From: Marsupella aquatica
Lineage: Eukaryota > Marchantiophyta
Reading direction: 5' to 3'
Length of the DNA stretch: 64,000 nt
NCBI GenBank assembly: GCA_973895155.1
Contig: OZ316894.1
Coordinates: 22,506,001-22,570,000, forward strand
Below the pieces are notes generated by a model that made no database searches, was not told the DNA's origin, and saw only the letters and a list, made by a program, of their open reading frames with translations. The translations under genes were made by a program, and so were the position numbers. Each line of letters begins with the position of its first letter. Positions within the stretch are counted from its first letter, which is position 1. Of the stretch, positions 36,079 to 47,499 are shown piece after piece.

Positions 36079-39000
36079 TTACGCCCATTTTCCATGAACA
36101 GGATCGCTATCTTCCTCTTCCAAGGCCCTCAAAGCATATGGCCGCCATAAAGTACATGAGGATAAATCCATGTTGAGGCCATAACATAATCCTCGTAAGA
36201 GTACCATGGATCGCACCACCTGCAGTATCGAGTGATCAGAAATCAGTAGAGTCGTTTTCAATATATAGGAACACAAAGCCCAGCATATGTTTGAAGCACT
36301 ACACCTAATACATATTTATTACTGCGTACATTTAAGCAGAAACTAGGGATAACCTCAAGCTCCCCTAGCTGCCGAGAGTGCTCCATCTCCCCTAACTGTG
36401 AGAAGGATGTGTGACGTACCAGCCATAGTGCCTGGTTGAAGCCGGTCAAAGGAGTTTGCCTTAAGATAGATTCTTCAGCCATTGGTGATACAGTTGCTTC
36501 ATGTTCATAGCATGTGTCAAACAAGATTCTGGCCATTAAAGCAAGAGTGAAATTCTCCACCACTCCACCATGAGCGTCTTGGAACCGCATGCCCAAGTTA
36601 TGCAAAGCTGAGGCAATCTCTTCATCGTTATTGTTTCCCAGTGCAACTATCATTTGAGCGAGCAACTTGCGCAACCCAGGCTCAAGCACCTTACTCTGCA
36701 TTACATCAAGAATCATAGAATCAACCATGTCAAACTCAAGGACAACCTGAGACACGAAGTTAATCTCTTCAACAGTAGAACCAACTCGGTATCTGCGGTA
36801 AATCCTTGTACTAGCATCCGCACATATATTTGCAATGTTCAAACTTGCACATCTCCGGGAAGGGGTAAAAGTACAGTACTTGGCCAAAGTCAATGAGACC
36901 CAGCCGCCCATCTGAAAGCAAAAGCAGATTGCCAGCATGTGGATCCGCATGGAAGACTCCATCCTGCAGGAACATCTGTAGCGCAGAAAGATAATCAGAA
37001 TGTGACGTGACCTCTGAGCGGAATCATCAGCTCGTCTTCTAACTTTCTTCAGTAAGAAATGAATCGAAAGCACAATTTCAATGTCTGGGAATTAATACCT
37101 GGCCATAAGCTAACACCAGATACTCCACATTGGTCACAACTTCAGGTATCCTGCAAAATCATAACTGTCATCAAAACCTTCCTCACTGGCTATCAAGTGA
37201 GAGGGCAAAACTCAGAAGTTACAATACTTCCACAAGACCGAAAATGCACAAACAGGATTGTGTACGGGAGCCCTAACAAACTCCATGAACAGTGAATCCA
37301 GGAACAGCTTGGTTCTGAAATCCTTTGATGCCAGAAAGGCAAAAGGAGCAGACTGTACATCAAGGTAAAATGAAGATAGATGATGCAGGGGTTGCTACCG
37401 AGGTGATTGTGAAGTAGCTAGATCAGTTCGTCAAAATTGTAATCCTCGGGTAAAGTTTAAATGATGCGGTACAGCAACCAAAGTCACGAAGCAAGAAGTA
37501 CCTATTCTTCAACTCGGCAGACGCTTCTGGATGCAAGATGCGCGTAAATGGAATGCCGTCTAGCCTCTGCCAGTCACAAAAAGGTGAACTAAGTTTATCC
37601 GATCTTATCCGAAAAAACATAAATTCAATGCATGACAGAATACATGCCAACTGCGTGCTGGGACTCATTTTTAATGACATTGCAATTGAGAGACGTACCT
37701 CCATCACAAGTAAACGTGTCGCACAAAAGTCAATGACTGGCTCTGGACAGACAATGCGGTCAAATCCACCTTTCTCAAGGTTCTTCTTGATAGTGGTCTG
37801 CAACAAAAGTAATTTCTCTCACACATGGATCAAGAGGATGTATACATGGATGAGGAGAAATTTTCGCAAAGGATGTGTATACTATTTACTCTTTCACCCA
37901 GAAGGCTGTCACTACTGTTGAAGCTCAAATCAGAGGTCGAGCGCAGAAAGATAAGTGTGTACCATGAACCAGACTTCACGCTCAAAATCAAATTCTAAGG
38001 GGATTGTCTTTTGAATTTCTCTAACAACCTGCAAGCACAAACGAGAGAATTTCCAAAAATCGACATGAGGAGCATGCCCACTTGTTGAAACAGTGTGCAT
38101 ATCGATGTCAGAAACTTTTTAACTGCATCCCTTCGTTTGATGCGACAACAAGATTGAATGAATCGACCCTTGGCTAAGCAAAAGTATTTGCAATATGCCT
38201 ATGTGAGCAAGATCTGCTAGAAAAAGCTATACTGGGCATACGTATGAATCTAACCATGGTCAACAACAGGAACTCTCCATTTTCAATTACTGTTGTAAAA
38301 TTTCCAATGCTTTTGAACAACAACTCGACTGCCTAGATTGAGGACGTAAGATGCAGTGAATGGCAAATCGTAATGTATCCTTGATGTGCGATGAGTATTT
38401 GCATGTATGATGATATAGGCGAACTTAAAACATGTTCCTCTTCCAGACACAGACGGCTGACAGTGGAGATATAGCTATTTAGATGTTTCGACTTACAGGG
38501 CCAAGATCAAACGGAAGTTGCCCCTCCAGAAATTTGGCTACCTGCAACGAGGTGAGGCCAAGCACAACAAATTTTAGTCCCTACCCCACAACCATTCTCA
38601 CCATCCATTGTACTCCTAAGACTAGATGCAAATGTCAAGAACTTGCAGTCCAGTTACTATCAGACACAACACCAATCATTGCAAAATTGATTCCCATTGG
38701 TTTTTGAAATTATAACAACATCGAATACGTTAGCTGAGGAGATGCTCGATCCACCGGGAAGTATTTCACTTCTCTGTAGTTAGGGAACATCAAAACTTGA
38801 GAGGAGATAAGATGCATTTATTCTGATAGAGAGGGCCTGGACAGTTCTTACCCAGACTATGTTCCGTAAGTCAGACTTCATGACATTCTCCATGCCCAAA
38901 TGTTGAACCTTTATCACTACCCGTCTACCATTTCTTAGCTCTGCCCCATGAACCTGCCAGAAAGTAAATGTAATTAGCAAAATATAATGCTTTTATGTAG

Positions 39001-41167
39001 AAGTACGTAATTAGTGAGACCAGACAAATGGAGCTGAAAACTGCACGGATGGCTTTTGATGTAGTGCATCATTCAAGATATTCACTTCTGCTTCAAAGAG
39101 CTGCTGTTGACAAGCATTTCTCAACCGTGGCAAATACTGTATGCTTAACGCTGCTTGTTTAAGAGGTCTGGTATGTACCTGTGCGATGGATGCAGCGGCA
39201 ATGCATGTTTCTTCGACAAATGAAAATGCAGCATCCAAAGGCACTAAACCTTGCGCATCTGTTGACAGAGTGGATCTCCTTGGACATTTTCCAAGCTGCA
39301 ACCGGATACTCTTTTCTACCTCTGGAAATGGACGCGGGGGAGCATTATCTAAGTGATTCGACAATCGTCGTATCCATGGTTCTGGCACAAAGTCCTGTAG
39401 AAATGATGGAACATATTAACAGGCTCAGAAGAGGGCAAGAAAGTGGCTTGCACGGTAACAAAGTTTGAACAACCTACTACAGTAAACGATAAAGATTATT
39501 TGACCCAGTGCCTTAAGAATGGGCTATCAATCATATCTCGCAAATGATTTCTTAATACAGCCTGACACGGCCATCAAATGACGCCACCGTCTCATAATCA
39601 AATCAGATAGAATCAATAAATATTCAGTGCACGACAAAAGTTTTAAATTTAGGAAACTCACAGCCTTGGTGGCAAGGATTTGCGCAGATTTGACATAGAA
39701 GCCGCTAAGGTCCAGAACCAACCTGTGCACTCTGTCCCCACCCCACTCATGTCTTGCAGCCCACAACTTTTCGGTATCTTCTCGAGATTTTCCTTTTGCT
39801 GTGTACTTCGTTTTCATATACCTGCTTCCAAGCAGCCGTAACGACTGCTAAATAAAATTATTTCTAACACTCACCGAGGCAAAGAGGACTATACTCGGCC
39901 GACGTGCCCCAGTAACAGCAGGAAGCAACAACACAATTGCAATAGCTATATAAAATACCAAAACCATTCTGTGCGTTTGGATATCTGACTCCATTCGACG
40001 TATAAAAATGAATCAACGTTTGAACAGCTGTCTAAAGAGTGAATACCTACACCCTCAATGAGCTTGGAGTTAACCTGTACATTTTTGCCGTGATCCTCAG
40101 GACCGGTAGTAAATGCCCATTTGGAGAGGGAACAAGAAAAAAGGAAGGAGAACCAGCAAACCTACCCGCAATAGATGGGCATGAGACGCCGCCAGAACCG
40201 AGCTGTTCGATACGCATCGGGTAAACCCCACCGAACGATAGGTCTTGCAACTGTGATGTAGAGTACAGGGGCTGCGAGCCCTTTAAAAGGCGCAACGTAA
40301 CTGTTCTTAGCCCCTGGCACCTGCTTTGCAAAGGTAGAGACTAAACTGTGTCACTCATAATTGATAGAGGACACGAATTCACATCATTTCCTACGACCGT
40401 GACACATTTTTCATCAATACACTTCATATTTTCAGTAAGATTATTAACCGAGGACAAGCACTTCCCAGAAGCCAGATTAATTTAGAGTTGAGTTCCAAAA
40501 ATTCAGCATAAAAGTCCAGACGATGGACTTGCCACTTAAAGTTCAAGGACACACTACTCGTGAAAACCAGGAGCCCAGCCCTGGGAAAGAGTGCCCATGA
40601 TCATTCATGTCGGCATAAAAAGGGAGATTGCATATGTCAAAAAATTACCAGGAATTTGAGCGGATCAATGCTTAGAGTGCAGAGGCTATACGCTTGCAAG
40701 TAGGGCCAGATATTGCCGCAAAAAGTCCGTGCGACCAGAAGGCCCACAATCTTGAGCAACGTTGTGACGCCTCCCGCGAGTAGCGTTCTCACGTCAGCTG
40801 CTGTGGTGGAGAACCGGAAAACGCCTCCCCCTTTTCCTCTGTCGTTCAAACTAATCTGCAGGCCTGGTGCTCTATTTGTCCTCGCGACATGGTACCCAGA
40901 AACAGAGGAATTGGAAGTTCGAACGAGAGATTCGTGCTGGAAGTTTTGCATGACAAGACTACCATTCCCATACTTGTTGGGTTCCTCCAACTGAACATCG
41001 GCATTTCCGTCTCGTCCTGTTGAATTTGGCCGGTGAATCTTTACCATAGAAGGAGAAGATGAATCAAGAGCGGCCCTCTGGCCTCCGGAATCCCTGGATT
41101 CTTCGATGCGAGACAGCATTCCGTACCGGAGACGGCTTGTGCTCTCGTCGTCGTGATGGTACTCCAT
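36079..41167 (-). CDS. ABC1/UbiB (ADCK, aarF-type) atypical kinase, 702 aa
   Basis: ABC1 kinases act in mitochondria or plastids on quinone and lipid metabolism; this member's target is unknown. The 14 exons close one frame: 41167-40649, 40320-40166, 39968-39875, 39844-39662, 39394-39179, 38953-38852, 38541-38497, 38028-37963, 37797-37699, 37566-37502, 37150-37099, 36975-36880, 36695-36420, 36219-36079. In order: a low-complexity N-terminus; a hydrophobic stretch at about 128-170; [13 protein letters not shown]; a membrane segment at 226-245; KSAQ at 308-311 in place of the usual KxGQ; the Ala-rich AAASIAQVH at 383; the ATP-site Lys404 in VVIKVQH; EFDFERE; the catalytic HADPHAGN at about 542; and DFGQ at 561. 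Exons 3 and 4 are separated by only 30 nt. The best match in memory is the algal/oomycete-like subgroup with KSAQ. Confidence 0.9.
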
Positions 41168-41263
41168 TTCGGTTGCCCCTCTGAACAAGCCTCACACAAA
41201 ATTCGAAATGCTCATCCACCGCCAAGAAGCTTTCATTCTCTCATTCTCTTACACTGCTCCATG

Positions 41264-41359
41264 GATTCCAATCCATGCTCCAAACGACCAGTGCATTAAC
41301 GTTCTCAACCTGATTCCAATCCATGCTCCAGAAGCCCAGTGCATTAAAGTTCTCAACCT
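41264..41359. repeat. 48-bp x 2 tandem repeat
   Basis: GATTCCAATCCATGCTCCA...CAGTGCATTAA.GTTCTCAACCT is repeated at 41264 and 41312 with a few changes, just upstream of the ABC1 kinase start. Confidence 0.9.
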
Positions 41360-41949
41360 TGCTCCGCGATGAGAGACACCTAAAAACAGCAAATCCAAAC
41401 CTCAGTAGATGTTCATTCAACTCTTGTGGCCGACACTGTCCATACCTGACTTGCAGCAGTGAATGCTCCTCCATTCAACTCCTGTGGCGGACACTGCTCG
41501 CGTTGTGTGGGACACAAGTGTATGCGTGAGCCCGTGTCGCACGATGCACGAACAAGAGAGACGCAAAGTAAATGTAGTACTCCATATCTTATTTGCATGC
41601 AGAGCACCGCCTGTCGCGCTGAGACCATCGCTCAGGGCTCGCCCTCGGCTTCCCAGGGGACCCTCCTTTGTGCCCTGTGGACGGTGTTGTGCCCTGTGGA
41701 CGGTGTACCCTCTGGACGGATGGATGGATGTTAGGTTTAACCTGACGGGCAACTTGACGCCTTGCCGAGCACGTAAAACTGTCAAATGACGGCCCAAAAA
41801 TGGCCCATTTGTCGCATATTCCAAATTACTCTCTGGCCTTTCCCAAACTCAATCCCGACCCAGTCCCGGGCTCCCCCAAACCCCTCCCGGCCCGGTCCTA
41901 GGCTCCCCAAGACTCCCCCAGTTTAGCGAGCCTGCAGTTCGGGGCCGGG

Positions 41950-42415
41950 CTGGGTCGGAGCCGGTCGGGAGGGGTTCAGGAGGGGCTGGGAGAGTTTGAA
42001 TCAGGGTGGGGTTCTGGAGAGTTCCTATCCGAGTCGAGATTCAGAGTCCGGGTTCGGGAGAGGCAGAGTTTGGGGTTCGGGAGGAAACTTCCTCCCTCCA
42101 AGGATGAGTTTGGGAGGGGAGTCGATAAGGGGAGAGCGGAGTTCGGGGAGCCGGGGAAAGCCGAGTTCAGGAGAGCTGGAGAAAGCGAGTTCGGGGAGAG
42201 CTGGGGAAAGCGAGTTTGGGAGAGAGTTCGGGGGTTGGGCAGGGTTCGGGGTTCGGCTGCTGGAGGACTGTGGCGCCTGCGCGGGGTTCGGGGGTAGGCG
42301 GCTGGGGGTTGGTCGGGATCAGGGGTTCGGGGGGTGGGGTTTGGGGTGGGGTCCGGGGTCAGAGTTCGGAGTTCGGGAGGTCGGGAGGTCAGGAAGTCGG
42401 GGTTGACACTTTGAC
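41950..42415 (+). repeat. G-rich low-complexity block
   Basis: About 465 bp are dominated by degenerate GTTCGGGG, GGGAGAG and GAAAGCGAGTT units on the plus strand. Many runs of three or more G occur within short distances, giving quadruplex potential. The long Gly/Arg-rich frames here are products of this composition. Confidence 0.8.
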
Positions 42416-45150
42416 GTTTTGACGGAGTTTTTTGGCCAGTTTGACGGGCAAGGTCAAACCAGGGATGGATGGACGGACACTAGTGTATTATCAGGGGGTC
42501 TCAAACACCGGGCCGGGACTATTTTACGGCCATCCGCTGTAGGTTCGGATGGTCACGGAATGACATATACGTGCGGGAGCCATTTGTCTGGTCTGCACAC
42601 TCTCTGGTTGCGGGACTTGAGTGTTTCTTGTCGACCAACTTGGCTCACTTTTGTGAATCCTGTGTTGGTTTACGAGCAACTCACTTCATGTTTCCAACAA
42701 GCAACTGTGAAACCTGAGTGCCATAGCTCGCAGTAGCAATCTTACAGTGCACTACAAATAAAAACCCTATCGATGTCTAACTCTGTAATCTCCGTCCGCG
42801 GTCAGTCTTACAGGCCCAATATTTGAGACCCCCTATTGGGGCGTGTCCAAGTTCTCCAATGACCTGCCCTATTCCAATGTTACATTACAGGAGAGATGTA
42901 CTTGATGGGCCCAAGAATAAAGAGTGTTGCTTGATGTAACTTGACATGAGTGGTCCATTGATAGACCTTAAATCAACTTACTCAAAATCTCATGGGGTCC
43001 ATCAAGTAACACCTTAAATCACCTAAGAGGATTGCTTGTTCCTCGCCCTTTGGCTTCCTCTTAGTAACACTTTAAATCAACTTAAGATGGATTAACAGAC
43101 AGTAAAGTACTCTAATATTACAGTAGGGTTTGCATTTGCCCTCTTTCTTTGAGTTTGGGGTTTGTCCTCTCTAGACCTCTTTTGTGACTAAGAGGAATGC
43201 CCAGAGGGACGCGGCATTTTGCCCTATGGACAGATGGACAGATGGCTGGATGGACAGGCAGAACTTAAAGTAAAATAGTACTAGAGGGTCTGCATTTGTC
43301 CGCTTCTTTTGAGTTTGGTCATTATCCTGTGTAGGTCTCTTTTGCTTTTACTCGTCTTTTAAGTTTGGTGGTGGTACATTCTAGACCTCTTCTGCTTTTC
43401 ATCCTACTTTGTTTGTCCCTATTTTCTAATTGGTCATTGTTCTCTTATTAGGGTAGGGGCTACCAAGTTTTGCTCAAACAATAAGTAATTATTGAAAATT
43501 TCTGTCCTATAGGTAATACGTTTGTGGAACTTGGGAAATTTTGTACGATGAATAAACTTAGGCTTCTGATGTAAAACACTGATTTATCAGTGTATACATT
43601 GTTTTCAAAGTTAGAAATTATTTAAGGCATTGGGGTCTAATGTGATGAAAAAATCTTCACTTTTTGTGGAGGCCATCCTTGAAGATGATAGTCCCTACTA
43701 TGCTCAGGAAGGAGCCCTTGCAGAGCTTGACTGTCCCAAGTACTAGCCCAATGCCCATGCATACACACAAGATGGAGTCCCTGGACCTACACTCCCCATG
43801 CCCATCCCAACTCACAAGTATAGTCTAGATATAAGAATTTACCAGAGAAATTACCTCCTCTGGCTTCTCTAGGGAGCAGGTCATGAAGAGACTTGGTCGC
43901 GAATTGTAATAGAGATTTTCATTTCCCAAGCTACCAAGGGCTACTGTATCCTGGAGAAAAAAGGTTGTTTGCCTGTCATCACGGTTGCTTGCCAAAGGAG
44001 TAAAAGATTATCTGTCATGGTGAGGTGATGATCCCTTGCTTACCCTTGAATGCCCTGGTGAACCCTCCATTTTGCCCTGTATTTGGGCATACATACACAC
44101 AGTAAGATTGTTTGAGAAGAACACTCACTAAGTTGAGGATATATATGCCATGATCAATAATGCCATAATCAATATATCAGTTGCCAAAAATCAAAAGGCA
44201 CCCAACCTAGAGACAAGATTCTAAAGGCAGAAGACCCAATAAAGGGGAGAAAACAAGGGGATAACCTCAGAAAAAAAGAGCCAAAAAGCTAGTGAGTCCC
44301 AGCAAGAGTTCTCCACATTAGATTGCCATAGCATGACACATTATTGTAAAGGTCCATGACCATGGAGCCCGCCACGGGCTTGATCACACAGACTGAAGGA
44401 AATCTCTATGCACTAAGTCCCTTTCAACTTGCATGAGCTGAATGTTGGGGCATAGCTAAACCTTTGTGGACGGTTGCTGGGGTCAGGCACCCCTACTACA
44501 AAAGCAGTGTTGCATGAAAAGAATCGATATAAGCTTGTGAGACAAAATGGGCTCTCCATATAAACAAAATCCCAGTTTTGGGGCCAGCCAATGTCATAAC
44601 CAACCGAAGTGGTTTTGTAGGGTACAATGCTAGTACAAGGTAAAGGGAACCACCCACTGGAGGTTGGTGGCCATGATTGAACCTATCGCTTCTCTACACG
44701 GGATAGCATTATTAGCATACATTGGATATCAAAAGATGAAGAATATTACATGGGGCGGACTTTTATTTATTTATTTAATTTTATTTCAAAAAGAACAAGG
44801 AAACTTGTTTATTTGCCAAGGGAGCTCAATCGAGTTACTTTTTAATGATCCATTCCCGTACAGCAAATAACCTCCCCCTCTTTGGATACTAGTGTTTATT
44901 CTCTCATCTGGGCTCTCGTCTCGCAACGTCATTCAGTCATCTAGCAACTAGCAGAGAATTACGGAGAAAGGTTGTTTGGCTGTCCACAAATCCTTTCCAA
45001 GGGTGACAAGGCAATCGCTGTGGTGAGTCATCAATGAACTAGGCAGCGAGATGCTCCCGTCTAGTCTGTCTAGACAAAGACTACCTCGAGTTGGGTGCTT
45101 GCCCTGGAATATCTAATTGGGAACATACTTATAAGACACGTTTCTTATAA

Positions 45151-45276
45151 GCAAACCCCATCCTTCGTCAAATTTTGATTGGATTTACAAATGTACTATA
45201 CGACATACTGCAAGCAAACCGCATCCTTCGTCACCTGTTGATTGAATCTACAAGTGTACTATATCAGCAGCCCAGG
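45151..45276. repeat. 63-bp x 2 tandem duplication
   Basis: GCAAACC.CATCCTTCGTCA...TTGATTG.AT.TACAA.TGTACTATA starts at 45151 and 45214, moderately diverged. Confidence 0.85.
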
Positions 45277-45310
45277 TGGCAGGGGTGGCTTGTGATCAGC
45301 AAGTCTCAAG
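45255..45310 (+). mobile_element. Possible tRNA-derived SINE head
   Basis: CCCAGGTGGCAGGGGTGGC followed 25-30 bases later by CTCAAGTTCAATCCTTACC resembles degenerate Pol III A and B boxes of tRNA-derived SINEs. No cloverleaf, tail or target duplication could be shown, so this is weak. Confidence 0.25.
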
Positions 45311-45734
45311 TTCAATCCTTACCCAGACACTTGTGTTTCAGAGACACTTGTGTTTCAGATTCTGCTCCTACATGAAAATGTGAGCTTTATACCCAAACCG
45401 CTAATCCTCACCCAGACACTGCTGTTTCAGAATTCTGCTCCTACATCAAATATGGGCTTTATACCAAACAGCTTGGGACAGGTCAAATATGTTGTGCGCT
45501 ACAGGTGCTTGTGGTAACTGTATACAAAATATGAACCAGAGATTTTCCCAGCATGCAAGCTAGTCCGGCAGATAGGTCAATGGTGGTCCCTCCTTATGAA
45601 GAAAAAATAGATTGTCGGGTATTTTTCCCCAAGGAATGGCAAATCACTTCCAAGAACTTATTGTAGAACAAGAGAAAAATTGGAAGCTATGGTACGCTTA
45701 AAGTACACTGCTTGTGTATGTACCCTAACCTAAA

Positions 45735-46056
45735 CCCACACTTTCTTCTGAATCAAGCTATTCATGAAGAAAGTGGGGAGAGTCAAAATATCCCAATCAT
45801 TTAGGTGCAGTAATTGGAACCATCCAAAACTTCTTATATAAATTGCAGGAACAGTCAAAACCTGCTTGTGTATAGACTCTAAACTAAACCCACACTTTCT
45901 TCTGAATCAAGCTTTTCATGAAGAAAGTGTGGGGTGAGTCAAAATATCCCAAATCATTTTCCCAGGGAATACCCCAATCATTTAGGTGCAGTAATTGGAA
46001 CGATTCAAAACTTCGTATATAAATTGCAGGAGAACAGTCAAAACCTTTGCGGACAG
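45735..46056. repeat. Tandem duplication, about 154 bp
   Basis: Both copies begin CCCACACTTTCTTCTGAATC (45735, 45889) and contain CATTTAGGTGCAGTAATTGG. The second copy carries a small insertion with a repeated AATCATTT. Confidence 0.92.
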
Positions 46057-46180
46057 GTATACTCTTTCCATAAATTTGCCAACAAATATTTTTGGTGTGC
46101 AGAAGATCTAAAGTTTTGAAACTATGCCGTTGTGCTTTGCTGGTAAGCAAAACGCTTTTCAGACAACAAAAAAGCAACAG

Positions 46181-46445
46181 CACACGCGTTCTTCAATCTA
46201 GACGCTTTGTAATAGACCAATAGAAGTATGCCATGGAGAAAAGATGAAGAATTTCACCACCTAAAGCTACACCTGAAGGGGTCATTCAATTTCTAAGATC
46301 TGCTCCAGACGAAGCACACACGTTCTTCAATCTAGACGCTTTGTAATAGACCAATAGAAGCAGGCCATGGAGAAAGATGAAGCATCTCATCACCTAAAGC
46401 TACACCTGAAGGGGTGATTCAATTTCTAAGGTCTGCTCCAGAAGA
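46181..46445. repeat. Tandem duplication, about 133 bp
   Basis: Copies begin at 46181 and about 46315 (CACACG..TTCTTCAATCTAG) and end with TTCTAAG.TCTGCTCCAGA. They are highly similar. Confidence 0.92.
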
Positions 46446-47151
46446 AATGTCACGACGGAAAGACATGGAGGAAAAGACACAGCCTGGCCGAACAACGTAA
46501 CCTTTAATAGTGTAACTTTGCTGTCGGTTGGCTTGCTTAGCTGAGTATGGGATTTACCTTTGTGGCAAGGGATAAAGCTGATGTTCCCTAAACTTGTATT
46601 GACCAAGTTTCTGCTACGTGAATGAAAATTCAGGAGAAAATTACATGGTGCAGGAGCATTCTTCTAGACGGAAAGAAAAGCACTGGCAAAATATTCAGCT
46701 AGGCGTGGCAGGATACATTTCCTTAAAAATGAACTACAGAAGGACATCGCTTCTACAATGAATGACATGCCAGACACAAGTCGAGCCTGCACGAATGTTA
46801 TGTGTCACGAGTAACAATCGGAAGCGTCAGTTTTTTAAGCCGAGCTGTCCAGTATTTTTTAATTTTTATTATAAATTTGGTACTTCATTCCGCGCGAATC
46901 CCCCGGATGGGGGGACCAAGCAAAGCCAAAAGGCAGGAAAGCCAAACAGGCAGATAAGCTGTCCAGTATTTGACTCGCACATTCTGAATTGTATGACAAC
47001 AGGGTGACGAGAGACAGAAGATTTGACCTCAAAAAAACACCTGCACTAGAGACCGGATAAGAGGAGAGACTCCGTTGATCCAAGCTCTACAATTCACTGT
47101 ACTTCTCATATGGCCTCCCGTCTACCTTATTATAGAGACTAGAAACACATA

Positions 47152-47321
47152 CACTGATTAGGATGGCAAAGTGTAGGAACAGATCTGTAACGAAACTATA
47201 TTCCGTGACCAAAACAAGTGATGACCAATAAGTAAACAAGCCAAAGCTAAGCTCGCCAACCAAACACATTCACTGATTAGAATGGCCAAGTGCAGAATAA
47301 GGTCTGTAACGAAACTATATG
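47152..47321. repeat. 51-bp direct repeat
   Basis: CACTGATTAG.ATGGC to CTGTAACGAAACTATAT occurs at 47152-47202 and 47271-47321. Confidence 0.9.
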
Positions 47322-47499
47322 CGGGAAGTAAACAACCCAAATTTGCTTCCAAACTTCTAGGCCCCCAAAACTTCAGCCAGATTTCAAGGATGGATTTTTT
47401 TGAGAGACGACTTGATTTTCATGAAAGGTCCGAGCTACTATACATTGAGATTTGTCTGGAGCAAGTGAGAGCTGCTGTGGGGCCCTAAAAAACCTAGAA

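Larger units (their letters stand above)
41168..47499. other. 6.3-kb gene-free spacer
   Basis: No gene recognised. The left part (to about 42420) is GC- and CpG-rich, with a 48-bp tandem repeat (41264-41359) and a G-rich block with many TTCGGGG units (41950-42415). The right part is AT-rich with several two-copy duplications (45151, 45735, 46181, 47152) and a possible tRNA-like SINE head near 45255-45310. Confidence 0.5.

Noticed and set aside
41996-42406. Gly/Arg-rich open frames
   Set aside because: Products of the G-rich low-complexity block.
45255-45310. Functional tRNA gene
   Set aside because: Only loose A/B-box likeness; no acceptor stem or anticodon arm could be drawn, so it is listed only as a weak SINE candidate.
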